From Bacteroidota bacterium (GTDB lineage: Bacteria > Bacteroidota > Bacteroidia > Bacteroidales > F082), in assembly GCA_016845105.1 (NCBI GenBank), contig JAERTF010000035.1:1-49386 (forward strand): DNA of 49,386 nt. The letters are read 5' to 3'. Below the pieces are notes generated by a model, which made no database searches, was not told where the DNA came from, and was given only the letters and a program-made list of their open reading frames with translations. The translations under genes and the position numbers were made by a program. Shown one piece after another: positions 7,849 through 16,442 of this stretch (positions within the stretch are counted from its first letter, which is position 1; every line of letters starts with the position of its first letter).

Positions 7849-8988
7849 ATGTGTGAAGTGTATATAAATAAGATTGATAAAGTTTTTCCTAACGATCCTG
7901 TTTCAAACGATGAAATGGAATCAATATTAGGATTGATAAATGAAAATCCTTCTAAAAGCAGACGTCTTATTTTAAGAAATAATGGGATAACGAATAGATA
8001 TTATGCACTTGATAAAAAGGGTAATATAACGCATACAAATGCAAAATTAGCATCATTAGCTGTAGAAAAATTATTTGATAATGAAATTCAATTACAAGAT
8101 ATAGAGTTGCTTACAGCTGGAACTTCATCACCTGACGCAATACAACCCTCACATGCGTTATTGGTTCACGGAGAATTAGGCGGTGATCATAACTTGGAAG
8201 CTATGTCAGCACACGGTACTTGTAATGCAGGCATGTTATCACTGAAATATGCATATTTATCTATTTTATCTTGTCAAGTTAAAAATGCCATAAGCGTTGC
8301 TTCTGAAACAATGTCATCATGGATGAGAGCGCAAAATTTCACATCAGAAATTGATAAACGAAAAGAAATTGAATCGAACCCCTTTATTGCTTTTGAAAAA
8401 GATTTTTTAAGATGGATGCTTTCTGATGGTGCTGTTGCTACATTATTACAAGCTACTCCAAATCCAATTGGAATTTCGCTAAAGATCGATTGGATTGATG
8501 TTAAATCATTTGCAAATGAAATTGAATCATGTATGTTTGCCGGATGTATTAAGAATAAAGATGGATCAATTACAGGTTGGAGAGAATTAGCTACTGAAGA
8601 CCAAATATCTACATCTCCATTCTCGCTTAAGCAGGATGCTAAATTATTACAGCAACATATTATTGCCAAAGGAATGGAACATCTTAAGAGTATCATTGAG
8701 AAACGTAAATTTGATGCAAATAAGATTGATTATTTTTTACCACATCTTTCTTCAATGTTTTTTAAGAAGCAAGCTCAAGACGGATTAGTAAAACTTGGTT
8801 TGGATATACCGGAAAATAAGTGGTTTATGAATCTACCAAAAATTGGTAACGTTGGGGCAGCATCAGGGATGTTAATGGTTGAAGCTCTTTTTAACAATGG
8901 TAAACTTAAGGTTGGAGAAAAGATTCTAATTATGGTTCCTGAGAGTGCCAGATTCTCTTACACATATGCTTTGCTCACCGTAGTTTAA
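7849..8988 (+). CDS. darB: DarB-like beta-ketoacyl synthase III
   Basis: A 379-residue thiolase-fold ketosynthase. The KAS III triad is complete: Cys125 (SAHGTCNAG), His299 (YFLPHLSS) and Asn334 (KIGNVGAASG). Length is longer than FabH (about 320) and typical of DarB, which joins two acyl chains (a beta-ketoacyl thioester and an acyl-ACP) and sets up ring closure to a 1,3-cyclohexanedione/resorcinol. The frame can open at a GTG at 7846, but the ATG at 7849 is preferred. It follows darA by 6 nt. The 51-nt gap to the next gene contains a -7 box, so transcription may be boosted there. Confidence 0.85.
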   Translation: MCEVYINKIDKVFPNDPVSNDEMESILGLINENPSKSRRLILRNNGITNRYYALDKKGNITHTNAKLASLAVEKLFDNEIQLQDIELLTAGTSSPDAIQPSHALLVHGELGGDHNLEAMSAHGTCNAGMLSLKYAYLSILSCQVKNAISVASETMSSWMRAQNFTSEIDKRKEIESNPFIAFEKDFLRWMLSDGAVATLLQATPNPIGISLKIDWIDVKSFANEIESCMFAGCIKNKDGSITGWRELATEDQISTSPFSLKQDAKLLQQHIIAKGMEHLKSIIEKRKFDANKIDYFLPHLSSMFFKKQAQDGLVKLGLDIPENKWFMNLPKIGNVGAASGMLMVEALFNNGKLKVGEKILIMVPESARFSYTYALLTVV

Positions 8989-9011
8989 TGTGATCAATCT
9001 AAATATCTTTA

Positions 9012-9019
9012 TATTTTTG
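9012..9019 (+). promoter_or_regulatory. Possible internal -7 element
   Basis: TATTTTTG fits TAnnTTTG and lies 20 nt before the ATG at 9040. No TTTG is found at the right distance upstream. Confidence 0.3.
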
Positions 9020-9039
9020 TTGCAAATGAACAACGATAT

Positions 9040-9459
9040 ATGCTCGCTGATAAAACACTTGTAAAAAAGCTTATTCCTCAAGATAATCCAATGATTATGG
9101 TTGATGGATTGGTTTTTAATGATGAAGAGTCGACTATATCTACACTAACTTTATCAAAAGAAAATATATTTTGTAAAGATGGGTATTTTCATGAACCTGG
9201 ACTTGTGGAGAATATTGCACAAACTGCCGCATTGCGATCAGGATATAATGTTTATTTAAATGAAGAATCTCCCAGCATTGGATATATTGGTTCTTTAAAA
9301 AAAATGAGAATCTACAAATTGCCACGTGACAATGATAAACTAACAACCAAAATTAGTGTATTAACAAGTCTTATGAATGTATTAGTTATAGTAGGAGAGA
9401 TTTCTGTTGGGTCTAGTTTAATAGCTGAAGGTGAATTGAATATTTTTCTACAATCTTAA
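9040..9459 (+). CDS. Hotdog-fold 3-hydroxyacyl-ACP dehydratase-like protein (ApeP-like)
   Basis: A 139-residue single hotdog domain. The segment FHEPGLVENIAQTAA at 50-64 keeps the putative catalytic His51 and Glu57 with the ENIAQ helix found in ApeP-type dehydratases of aryl polyene and flexirubin clusters; the GHFP and PGV motifs of FabZ are replaced. Residue R304-like late strands are regular and the length is normal. It probably removes water from a 3-hydroxyacyl-ACP during chain building, in the cytosol. The next gene begins 4 nt after its stop. It could instead be a non-catalytic or thioesterase-like hotdog protein, as the His-Glu spacing is shorter than in FabZ. Confidence 0.7.
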   Translation: MLADKTLVKKLIPQDNPMIMVDGLVFNDEESTISTLTLSKENIFCKDGYFHEPGLVENIAQTAALRSGYNVYLNEESPSIGYIGSLKKMRIYKLPRDNDKLTTKISVLTSLMNVLVIVGEISVGSSLIAEGELNIFLQS

Positions 9460-9463
9460 CTAT

Positions 9464-9874
9464 ATGAAAACTACTGATGTACCCCAGGATGATGCAAATA
9501 TGCTACAAGGCAAGTTTAAGGAACCAGTTTATTCAATAGATGCTGATGGAAATTTTAAAACCATACCTTCTGTAGGATGGGATCCTAAAAATGAGGTTAT
9601 GAAAGAAGCTTGGGATGTTGTACATAATAAGATTGAAATTGCAAAACAACAGGTTATTTCGGGAGAGAAAAGCCCAATAGCATATTACATTGAAAAAAAT
9701 ATAATGGATATTGGGTTAGTAGCCAAATATATGGGAATATGGAGGTTAACTGTAAAACGACATCTTAAACCAAATAATTTCAAAAAGTTAAAAACCAGCA
9801 CTCTTAATAAATATGCTGAAGTGTTTAATATTACTGTTGAACAACTCGTTAACATTGAATTAGATGACAAATAA
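9464..9874 (+). CDS. Helix-turn-helix (XRE-like) small protein of the resorcinol cluster
   Basis: A 136-residue protein with no full-length family I can name. Residues 80-132 have the helical pattern of a Cro/XRE helix-turn-helix: a lead helix (YYIEKNIMDIGLVAKYMGI), a putative recognition helix (RLTVKRHLKPNNF), then TLNKYAEVFNITVEQLVNI. The N-terminal 45 residues include a V/P-x-Y-S-I-D-A-D-G-N-F segment and look like a separate small domain. Located between a dehydratase (4-nt gap) and the BtrH-like gene (22-nt gap), it is clearly part of the operon. A role as a local regulator is inferred from the HTH; it may instead be a structural partner. Confidence 0.6.
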   Translation: MKTTDVPQDDANMLQGKFKEPVYSIDADGNFKTIPSVGWDPKNEVMKEAWDVVHNKIEIAKQQVISGEKSPIAYYIEKNIMDIGLVAKYMGIWRLTVKRHLKPNNFKKLKTSTLNKYAEVFNITVEQLVNIELDDK

Positions 9875-9896
9875 TCGTCATCAAACTGCAGATTAA

Positions 9897-10919
9897 ATGA
9901 CTAAAAAACAAATAGATATAGACTTAAAGTTTACTCATAAACAATCAGCCCACTGCGAAAATGGCGTAGTTTCAAACCTTCTTGGATATTATGGTGTTGC
10001 ACTTAGTGAGCCAATGGTATTTGGAATTGGGTCAGGATTATTCTTCTCGCATATGCCTTTTCTGAAAATTGGAGGGATACCAGTTACATCTTTTCGACCC
10101 ATTCCGGGAATAATTTTTAAAAGAACATCAAAACGACTTGGTCTTAAGTTTAAAAAACATAAGTACTCAAAGCCCCAAAAGGCAATGGAAGCGCTTGATG
10201 AAAATTTAAAAAATAATATTCCAACAGGGATGTTGGTTGGTGTGTATCATCTTACCTATTTTCCTGATCCGTATAGATTTCATTTCAATGCTCATAACAT
10301 TGTTGTATGTGGTAAAAAAGATGATCAATATATTATAAGTGATCCTATAATGAGTAGTTATGAGAGACTTACATATAATGAATTGAAACGCGTTCGCTAT
10401 GCCAAAGGTCTTTTTGCACCAAAAGGGCATATGTATTGGGCCGAAGAAATACCAGAAAATATCGATCTAAAAAGTGCGATAGTTAAAGGAATTAAGCATA
10501 CTTGTAAAGATATGTTAACTATTCCTATTCCTATGTTTGGAGTAAAGGGGATTAGATTTTTATCAAAAAAAGTTAGGAGATACCCACAAAAACTAGGTGC
10601 TAGAAAAGCGGCTTCATTTACCGGCCAAATTGTTAGGGCACAAGAAGAGATAGGTACCGGAGGAGCTGGATTTAGATATATGTATGGTGCATTTTTGCAC
10701 GAGGCATCGGCAATCCTAAAAAATGACCAATTGAAAAAACTATCCTATGATATTGCAGAAATTGGTGACCTTTGGCGTGAATTTGCAGTTATTACTGGAA
10801 GAATCGTTAAAAATAGGAACAAAGCAGATGAAAGTTACGATAAAGCTGCTGATTTATTATTGGTAATTGCAGATCGAGAGGAATCATTTTTTAAAGACCT
10901 TAAAAGTGCTGTTAACTAG
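9897..10919 (+). CDS. BtrH N-terminal domain/DUF4872 protein (cysteine acyltransferase-like)
   Basis: A 340-residue protein of the BtrH type. Its N-terminal domain is papain-like: Cys20 in QSAHCENG, His133 in NAHNIVVCG and Asp149 in IISDP give a plausible Cys-His-Asp triad. Residues about 150-335 match the helical DUF4872-like tail. BtrH moves an acyl group from an acyl-carrier protein to an amine in butirosin biosynthesis, and homologues recur in flexirubin/resorcinol clusters of Bacteroidota beside an ABC exporter. Here it probably transfers or releases the cluster's acyl product, but the acceptor is unknown. The ABC ATPase gene starts 5 nt after its stop. Confidence 0.75.
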   Translation: MTKKQIDIDLKFTHKQSAHCENGVVSNLLGYYGVALSEPMVFGIGSGLFFSHMPFLKIGGIPVTSFRPIPGIIFKRTSKRLGLKFKKHKYSKPQKAMEALDENLKNNIPTGMLVGVYHLTYFPDPYRFHFNAHNIVVCGKKDDQYIISDPIMSSYERLTYNELKRVRYAKGLFAPKGHMYWAEEIPENIDLKSAIVKGIKHTCKDMLTIPIPMFGVKGIRFLSKKVRRYPQKLGARKAASFTGQIVRAQEEIGTGGAGFRYMYGAFLHEASAILKNDQLKKLSYDIAEIGDLWREFAVITGRIVKNRNKADESYDKAADLLLVIADREESFFKDLKSAVN

Positions 10920-10924
10920 CTAAA

Positions 10925-11671
10925 ATGGATGTAGCCATAGATGTAATAAAATTATCAAAGGAGTATAAGAATACTAGTACTCTGGCCGTTGATGACATTA
11001 GTTTTAGCATTGAAGAGGGAGAGATGTTTGGCTTGTTGGGTCCCAATGGAGCTGGAAAAACAACAACAATATCCATTTTATGTGGGTTACTTCAAAGTAC
11101 TAAAGGAGAGGTGATTATTGGTGGAATGAATTCAATAACTCATTCTGACAGTATAAAAAAAATAATTGGTATAGTACCTCAAGACATTGCTCTTTATCCA
11201 AATCTTACGGCATATGAAAACCTTAGGTTTTTTGGTAATATGCAGGGAATAAAAGGAACCCATTTAAAGCATAGAATATCTGAGTTGTTAGGCATTTTTG
11301 GATTAGAACAAAAGGCAAAACAGAAAGTTAATACGTTCTCAGGTGGTATGAAGAGGCGTGTAAATCTTATTGCGGGAATTCTTCATGCTCCAAAAATTTT
11401 GTTTCTTGATGAGCCAACCGTTGGGATTGATGTCCAATCACGAAAAGTTATTATGGAATATTTAATGACTCTAAAGCAAGTAGGTATGACTATTGTTTAT
11501 TCTTCACATCATATGGAAGAAGCAGAAAAGTTTTGTGATAGAGTTGCTATAATTGATTTTGGAAAAATAATTGTGCATGGTAAACCCAATAATATGATTG
11601 AAAAGTATGATAATTGTAATAATCTGGAAGATATATTTATTGAAACCACTGGAAGAAGTTTACGTGATTAG
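10925..11671 (+). CDS. ABC transporter ATP-binding protein (ABC-2 exporter type)
   Basis: A 248-residue ATPase with every core motif: Walker A GPNGAGKT (39-46), Q-loop VPQD (84-87), signature FSGGM (138-142), Walker B ILFLDEP (158-164) and the switch His195. The short form and the R-K-V-I after the D-loop match the drug/lipid-exporter (ABC-2, CcmA-like) group. It should power the permease encoded next, 84 nt downstream. In context the likely cargo is the resorcinol/polyene lipid or its acylated product, destined for the outer membrane; this is inference. Confidence 0.92.
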   Translation: MDVAIDVIKLSKEYKNTSTLAVDDISFSIEEGEMFGLLGPNGAGKTTTISILCGLLQSTKGEVIIGGMNSITHSDSIKKIIGIVPQDIALYPNLTAYENLRFFGNMQGIKGTHLKHRISELLGIFGLEQKAKQKVNTFSGGMKRRVNLIAGILHAPKILFLDEPTVGIDVQSRKVIMEYLMTLKQVGMTIVYSSHHMEEAEKFCDRVAIIDFGKIIVHGKPNNMIEKYDNCNNLEDIFIETTGRSLRD

Positions 11672-11755
11672 CAATGATTATAACGAAATATTACTTGTGC
11701 AATAATTTTTAGAGTTTACAATTATTAACAGGTAAATGGAAATATACTTTAGCAA

Positions 11756-13045
11756 ATGTTAAAATATCTAGCATCAACCCTTAAGGAAATAATACTGCTT
11801 ACAAGAGACAGAGGAGGATTAGCAATGCTGTTTATTATGCCTGTTGCCCTAATCATAATTATGACTTTGCTACAGGATTCCACTTTCAAGGCTCTTGAAG
11901 AAAGGAAGCTTCCGATTTTAATACTAAATATGGATCAGGATACTTTCGGAATCAATATATACGAAGGGTTGAGTTCATCAAGTTTTTTTTCAGTTATTGC
12001 CCAAGAAGAGAATAGTCAGGATCCAGTTGGCTCTCTAAAAAAAAGAGTTGCATCTGGAGAGTTTCAAATTGGAATTATAATAAAAAGTGATGCTTCAAAT
12101 CGCCTTAGAAATAATATCAGATACAATATAATTAAGCAATTACCCGAAGAGGACTCACTTTTTTTTGGGGAAATGTCAATCCAAAGGAAAGATAAGCCAA
12201 AGATTGAAATTTATTTTGATCCCATTACAAAAAATTCATTTAAGCAATCAATAACTAGTGCTTTGAATGAGTTTTCTTCAGGTGTTGAGGCCAAAGTATT
12301 ATTTAATGTTTATTCATCTCTTTTTAAGGAATTATTGGATATGGATATGAATAATGAAGGTGGTTTTAAAAAATTAGTAGATATAGAAACCCTATATGCA
12401 ACCAACGATGGGCAGATGACTGTGCCAAACTCAGTTCAGCATAATGTTCCTGCATGGACTATTTTTGCTATGTTTTTTATTGTTATTCCTCTTGCTGGAA
12501 ATATTATTAAGGAAAGGGAAACTGGAATTTCACAACGCCTAAAAGTAGTTTCCGGATCAACCCTACCTATTATTTTGGGGAAAGTAACAACATATTTTTT
12601 TGTTGGTATATTACAAGCGGTTTCAATGTTAGCGGTAGGGGTCTGGGTATTGCCATTGCTTGGGTTACCACAATTAATTCTTGGAAGTAATATAATAGCT
12701 TTAATACTATTAACGGCTCTTGTTTCATTGGCAGCATCAGGTTATGGGGTTGTTATTGGGTCAATTGCGAATTCACAAGAACAATCGTCAATATTTGGAT
12801 CAATATCCGTTGTCATACTAGCAGCAATTGGTGGTATATGGGTGCCTGTATTTATTATGAGCGATATAATGCAAAAAGTGAGTATGATATCTCCACTTAA
12901 TTGGGCATTGAGAGGTTATTATGATGTATTATTGAGAAATTCTAATACCTTTGAAATACTACCCAGTTTGATATCCCTGCTGTCCTTTTTTGTACTTTGT
13001 TTAGGTATTGCCTGGAGATTTAATAGTACCAGGAAATCATACTAG
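11756..13045 (+). CDS. ABC-2 type transporter permease
   Basis: A 429-residue ABC-2 membrane protein. One helix near residues 21-41 precedes a large extracytoplasmic domain (about 45-230), followed by five helices at about 235-258, 275-305, 312-340, 345-370 and 400-420. This is the usual ABC-2 permease layout of six helices with a big first loop. Several basic residues and the ERETGISQRLK segment near residue 253 match the cytoplasmic coupling region of the family. It pairs with the ATPase upstream. The 84-nt intergenic gap is longer than others in the region but has no terminator. Confidence 0.9.
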   Translation: MLKYLASTLKEIILLTRDRGGLAMLFIMPVALIIIMTLLQDSTFKALEERKLPILILNMDQDTFGINIYEGLSSSSFFSVIAQEENSQDPVGSLKKRVASGEFQIGIIIKSDASNRLRNNIRYNIIKQLPEEDSLFFGEMSIQRKDKPKIEIYFDPITKNSFKQSITSALNEFSSGVEAKVLFNVYSSLFKELLDMDMNNEGGFKKLVDIETLYATNDGQMTVPNSVQHNVPAWTIFAMFFIVIPLAGNIIKERETGISQRLKVVSGSTLPIILGKVTTYFFVGILQAVSMLAVGVWVLPLLGLPQLILGSNIIALILLTALVSLAASGYGVVIGSIANSQEQSSIFGSISVVILAAIGGIWVPVFIMSDIMQKVSMISPLNWALRGYYDVLLRNSNTFEILPSLISLLSFFVLCLGIAWRFNSTRKSY

Positions 13046-13132
13046 GACACATTATACATATTTATGAAGTTAATTTAAACTACTTAACTTAGCCAACCAT
13101 AAATCAAATTAGTTTTCAAATTAGTAATTCCA

Positions 13133-13891
13133 ATGTCTTCAATTGCAAATATTTATAATGAAATATCCCAGGTAGCACAACTACTTCAAAATAAAGGCTG
13201 GGCTGAAAAAAACGCAGGTAATTTTTCAATTCGTGTAAAATCAGAATTAGGTAACAGGATTTACAACGAGATACCATTATCAACCACTTATCCCAAACTT
13301 AGCAATTTAGAGTTTGTTGTAACTGGCAAAGGGAAACGTATGAGGGATATTGCAGTATATCCTGAAAATAATACTGTTGTTCTACGTATTAATTCTATGG
13401 GTGATGCGTATGCTCTACTTACTGATGCCATAGTTCCAACTTCGGAGCTCACAACTCATTTAGGCATACATAATATGATCGCAGAGCGTGGGAGCTGTGA
13501 ATCGGCAGTTGTACATTCACACGTAACCGAGCTTATTGCATTAACACATAATGAATCTTATTGTAACGAAGACAATATTAATAAACTACTATGGAAAATG
13601 CACCCTGAAACAATTATGTTTTTGCCCAAAGGCATAGGATTTGTTCCATTTGAAATACCCGGTTCTGCAAAGATTGCAGAAGCGACCATAGAAGCGCTTA
13701 ACAATCACCCAATTGCATTGTGGGAAAAGCATGGTGTTTTTAGTATAGCTCCTACTTTGCACGATTGTTATGATTTGCTAGATATTGTTTCGAAATCAGC
13801 ACGTATATATTTTTTGTGTGCACAAACAGGTATTTTGCCACAGGGTATTTCTGATCATCAGCTTGAAGAATTAAGGAAGATCGAGTTTTAG
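13133..13891 (+). CDS. Class II aldolase, RhaD-like (rhamnulose-1-phosphate aldolase type)
   Basis: A 252-residue zinc aldolase of the class II aldolase/adducin family. The N-terminal WAEKNAGNFSIR matches the RhaD phosphate-binding loop. Glu105 (TSELTTH), the zinc ligands His128 and His130 (VVHSHVTEL) and His200 (WEKHG) reproduce the RhaD catalytic set with nearly the same spacing as in the E. coli enzyme. It should split a ketose 1-phosphate to dihydroxyacetone phosphate and an aldehyde. No rhamnose kinase or isomerase is nearby. It sits alone between the exporter permease (87-nt gap) and a thioesterase with its own -7 box (70-nt gap), so it may be an unrelated insertion into the cluster or may supply an aldehyde or condensation step. 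Confidence 0.85.
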   Translation: MSSIANIYNEISQVAQLLQNKGWAEKNAGNFSIRVKSELGNRIYNEIPLSTTYPKLSNLEFVVTGKGKRMRDIAVYPENNTVVLRINSMGDAYALLTDAIVPTSELTTHLGIHNMIAERGSCESAVVHSHVTELIALTHNESYCNEDNINKLLWKMHPETIMFLPKGIGFVPFEIPGSAKIAEATIEALNNHPIALWEKHGVFSIAPTLHDCYDLLDIVSKSARIYFLCAQTGILPQGISDHQLEELRKIEF

Positions 13892-13936
13892 AAGAAATAC
13901 AAAGTCAATTTTTTTTCAACTAACTATCAAATTCCA

Positions 13937-13944
13937 TACTTTTG
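13937..13944 (+). promoter_or_regulatory. -7 element for the ketosynthase operon
   Basis: TACTTTTG matches TAnnTTTG, 17 nt before the ATG at 13962. A T-rich stretch (TTTTTTC, 13911-13917) sits about where a -33 box belongs. It would start a tight seven-gene unit running to 19116. Confidence 0.45.
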
Positions 13945-13961
13945 TACGCTATTATTAAAGA

Positions 13962-14381
13962 ATGGAAAAAGTACTCAAAGATCAAGTAGAAGTAAAAGTG
14001 CGATTTGGAGAAGTTGATTCAATGGGGATTGTTTGGCATGGGAATTATGTGAAGTACATTGAAGAAGGGCGAGAGTCATTTGGAAAAAAATACGGAATAT
14101 CATATCTAGATATTTATGCCAATAATGTGATGGCACCTGTTGTAAATATGAATATTGATTTTAAAAAGCAGGTTGAATATGGTGATATACTTGTTGTTGA
14201 AACCGAATTTGTAAATAATCCGGCCGCTAAAATTATTTTCAAATTTTGCATTTATAGAAAATCAAACATGGAGTTAGTTGCAACAGCAGAAAGCACTCAA
14301 GTATTTATAGATATGAATCGTGAAATGGTGCTCTATCCCCCTCAGTTTGTAATTGATTGGAAAAAGAAAGTTGGACTATAA
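13962..14381 (+). CDS. Acyl-ACP/acyl-CoA thioesterase (4HBT/YbgC-type hotdog)
   Basis: A 139-residue hotdog thioesterase. VRFGEVDSMGIVWHGNYVKY (residues 13-32) is the 4-hydroxybenzoyl-CoA thioesterase signature, with catalytic Asp19 and the H-G-N-Y loop, followed by EEGRESF. Length is typical. Aryl polyene and flexirubin clusters usually carry such a gene, thought to release or proofread acyl chains. It is first in a tightly packed run (13-nt gap to the ketosynthase). Confidence 0.88.
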   Translation: MEKVLKDQVEVKVRFGEVDSMGIVWHGNYVKYIEEGRESFGKKYGISYLDIYANNVMAPVVNMNIDFKKQVEYGDILVVETEFVNNPAAKIIFKFCIYRKSNMELVATAESTQVFIDMNREMVLYPPQFVIDWKKKVGL

Positions 14382-14394
14382 TATTAAATCGTAA

Positions 14395-15555
14395 ATGGTA
14401 TATTTTAAGTCCAGCAATATTATTTCATCACTAGGTTTTGGAACGGAAGATAATTTCCAGTCCATTTATGATGGCAATATAGGCATATCCAAAATTGAGA
14501 ACCAAGATATTTATCATGAGCCTTTTCTGGCATCGATGATAAATGAGAATATTCTGGAAGAAAAATTCTCAGTACTTGCAAAGAATTATACAAAATTTGA
14601 TTATTTCACAAAGCTTGAAAAGATGATTATAATGTCGGTACATTATGCAATTATGACTACCAATATAGATATTTCATCATTAAGAACAGCAATAGTAATT
14701 TCTACAACCAAAGGGAATATCGATATATTATCTAGTTCCTATAGTAATAAGATTGAAAAAGAGCGTGCTTTTTTATGGAGTTTAGGGAGAGTAGTTAGTA
14801 AATTTTTTGGAAACCCCAATGATGCAATAGTAGTCTCAAACGCATGTGTTTCAGGTGTTGTGGCATTAAATACAGCGTCCTCGTACATTAAAAGTGGGAA
14901 ATATGATAATGTTGTTGTAACTGGTGGAGATATAGTAAGCCGTTTTGTTGTGAGTGGCTTTATGTCTTTTTTGTCATTAAGCCCCGTTCCTTGCAAACCC
15001 TTTGATAAACAGCGCTGTGGGCTTTCTCTTGGAGAAGCATCTGGTACAATTATTTTGAGTAATATACCAATTGCCAGTACTACTAATTTTATTTTTAGTG
15101 GTGGTTCTTCTGCCAATGATGCGAATCATATATCAGGACCTTCGCGGGATGGTGAAGGTTCTTTTATTGCAATAAAAAAAGCCATTACTGAAGCCAATGT
15201 TAAATCTATGCAAATTGATCATATTTCGGCTCATGGTACAGCTACACCATATAATGACGAGATGGAAAGTAAAGCAATCTATCGTCATGGGATGAATAAT
15301 GCTATTGTTAACAGTATTAAAGGAGTAATTGGACATACACTTGGTGCTGCGGGTATTGTTGAAACTGCTATCCTACTTGAGGAAATGAAACAGAATGTTA
15401 TTTTGAAATCACTGGGATATTTTGAGCATGGTGTGAGTAAACCAATAAAAATTGCCAATAAAATTATAGATAAAGATTTAGTTTGTTGCCTAAAAATGGC
15501 ATCAGGTTTTGGTGGTAGCAATGCTGCATTAGTTATTTCAAAAATTAATTTATAA
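14395..15555 (+). CDS. Beta-ketoacyl-ACP synthase (KAS I/II family)
   Basis: A 386-residue ketosynthase with a complete Cys-His-His triad: Cys151 (SNACVSG), His280 (SAHGTATPYNDE) and His314 (KGVIGHTLGAAG). It should carry out decarboxylative chain extension on the cluster's ACP. The N-terminal region (residues 1-80) is more divergent than that of housekeeping FabF. The next gene, 1 nt after its stop, is a short ketosynthase-like protein without the cysteine, so the pair may form a KS/chain-length-factor-like heterodimer, as described for the ketosynthases of aryl polyene clusters. Confidence 0.9.
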   Translation: MVYFKSSNIISSLGFGTEDNFQSIYDGNIGISKIENQDIYHEPFLASMINENILEEKFSVLAKNYTKFDYFTKLEKMIIMSVHYAIMTTNIDISSLRTAIVISTTKGNIDILSSSYSNKIEKERAFLWSLGRVVSKFFGNPNDAIVVSNACVSGVVALNTASSYIKSGKYDNVVVTGGDIVSRFVVSGFMSFLSLSPVPCKPFDKQRCGLSLGEASGTIILSNIPIASTTNFIFSGGSSANDANHISGPSRDGEGSFIAIKKAITEANVKSMQIDHISAHGTATPYNDEMESKAIYRHGMNNAIVNSIKGVIGHTLGAAGIVETAILLEEMKQNVILKSLGYFEHGVSKPIKIANKIIDKDLVCCLKMASGFGGSNAALVISKINL

Positions 15556-15556
15556 T

Positions 15557-16186
15557 ATGTCGAATTTGAAAATAAGCCAATATTGCCATATTAAAGATAA
15601 TGAGGCATTTGTTAATGGTAAACTTATTTTTGAAGACATTAAGTCTACCAACCTAAAGGCATTTTCAAAATCCCTTTATCGTGCGATAAAGTCTTCTTAC
15701 AGCAAGTTTTTTAAGATGGATGATATTAGTAGGCTTGGTTTTCTAGCAGCAGAATTATTGTTAAAAGATGCTGATTTGTCAACTGTAGTTAGTGATGATG
15801 TTTCTGTAGTGCTGTCTAATTCTGAATCCACTTTAGTAACTGATCAAAAGCACCAAGATACGATTGCCGATTACAAAAACTTTTTCCCAAGTCCATCAAT
15901 TTTTGTGTATACATTACCAAATATTATGATTGGTGAAATATCCATACGACATAAATTACAAGGAGAGAACGCTTTTTTTATTGTTGAAAATTTTAATGCA
16001 GAATTAATTGCCAATCATATCAATAACCTATTTTTGGAGAATAAATCAAAAGTGTTTATTGGGGGATGGGTAAATCAATCACGTTGGAATTATGAGGCAT
16101 TTTTGTATTTGACATCTGATGTAGGGTTGATCGACCATAATGCATTAGAAATAAATTATTTATATAATAATATGAACGAGATTTAA
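15557..16186 (+). CDS. Truncated, cysteine-less ketosynthase-like protein
   Basis: A 209-residue protein that resembles the N-terminal half of a beta-ketoacyl synthase. Residues 55-95 carry a GFLAAELLLKDA helix and a VSVVLSNSESTL strand, as in the KS fold, and 128-150 follow the ISIRHKLQG...N-A-E-L pattern around the nucleophile elbow. The position where the catalytic Cys belongs (about residue 145) is not cysteine, and the C-terminal half with both catalytic His residues is missing. It is probably a non-catalytic partner of the neighbouring ketosynthase rather than a decayed gene: the frame is clean, and it is packed 1 nt from each neighbour. Short proteins of this kind are familiar in flexirubin-type clusters. 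Confidence 0.7.
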   Translation: MSNLKISQYCHIKDNEAFVNGKLIFEDIKSTNLKAFSKSLYRAIKSSYSKFFKMDDISRLGFLAAELLLKDADLSTVVSDDVSVVLSNSESTLVTDQKHQDTIADYKNFFPSPSIFVYTLPNIMIGEISIRHKLQGENAFFIVENFNAELIANHINNLFLENKSKVFIGGWVNQSRWNYEAFLYLTSDVGLIDHNALEINYLYNNMNEI

Positions 16187-16187
16187 G

Positions 16188-16442
16188 ATGAAAGATATTG
16201 TTGAGAAATTGAAGGTACAACTAATAGATCAATTGAACCTAGAAGATATGGAACCTGAGGATATTGATCCCGACGAACCTCTGTTTGGAGATGGACTAGG
16301 ACTTGATTCGATAGATGCACTTGAGTTAATTGTACTTCTTGAAAAGGAATATGGTATAAAAATTCAGAACCCTAAGGATGGGCAGAAAATATTCTTTTCA
16401 TTAAATACAATGGCAGAATTCATAAAAGAGAATCAAAAATAA
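16188..16442 (+). CDS. Acyl carrier protein
   Basis: An 84-residue acidic ACP. Ser41 in GLDSIDALEL is the phosphopantetheine attachment site, and the four-helix pattern and length are normal. It is probably the carrier for the dedicated chain made by the surrounding ketosynthases and dehydratases and handed to DarB. It is the only ACP in the window. The stop TAA overlaps the next start as TAATG, giving coupled translation with the fused ketosynthase. Confidence 0.93.
   Translation: MKDIVEKLKVQLIDQLNLEDMEPEDIDPDEPLFGDGLGLDSIDALELIVLLEKEYGIKIQNPKDGQKIFFSLNTMAEFIKENQK

Noticed and set aside
8274-8696. A 140-codon open frame antisense to darB
   Set aside because: Entirely inside a gene with an intact catalytic triad and conserved length; no promoter or recognisable domain on the opposite strand.
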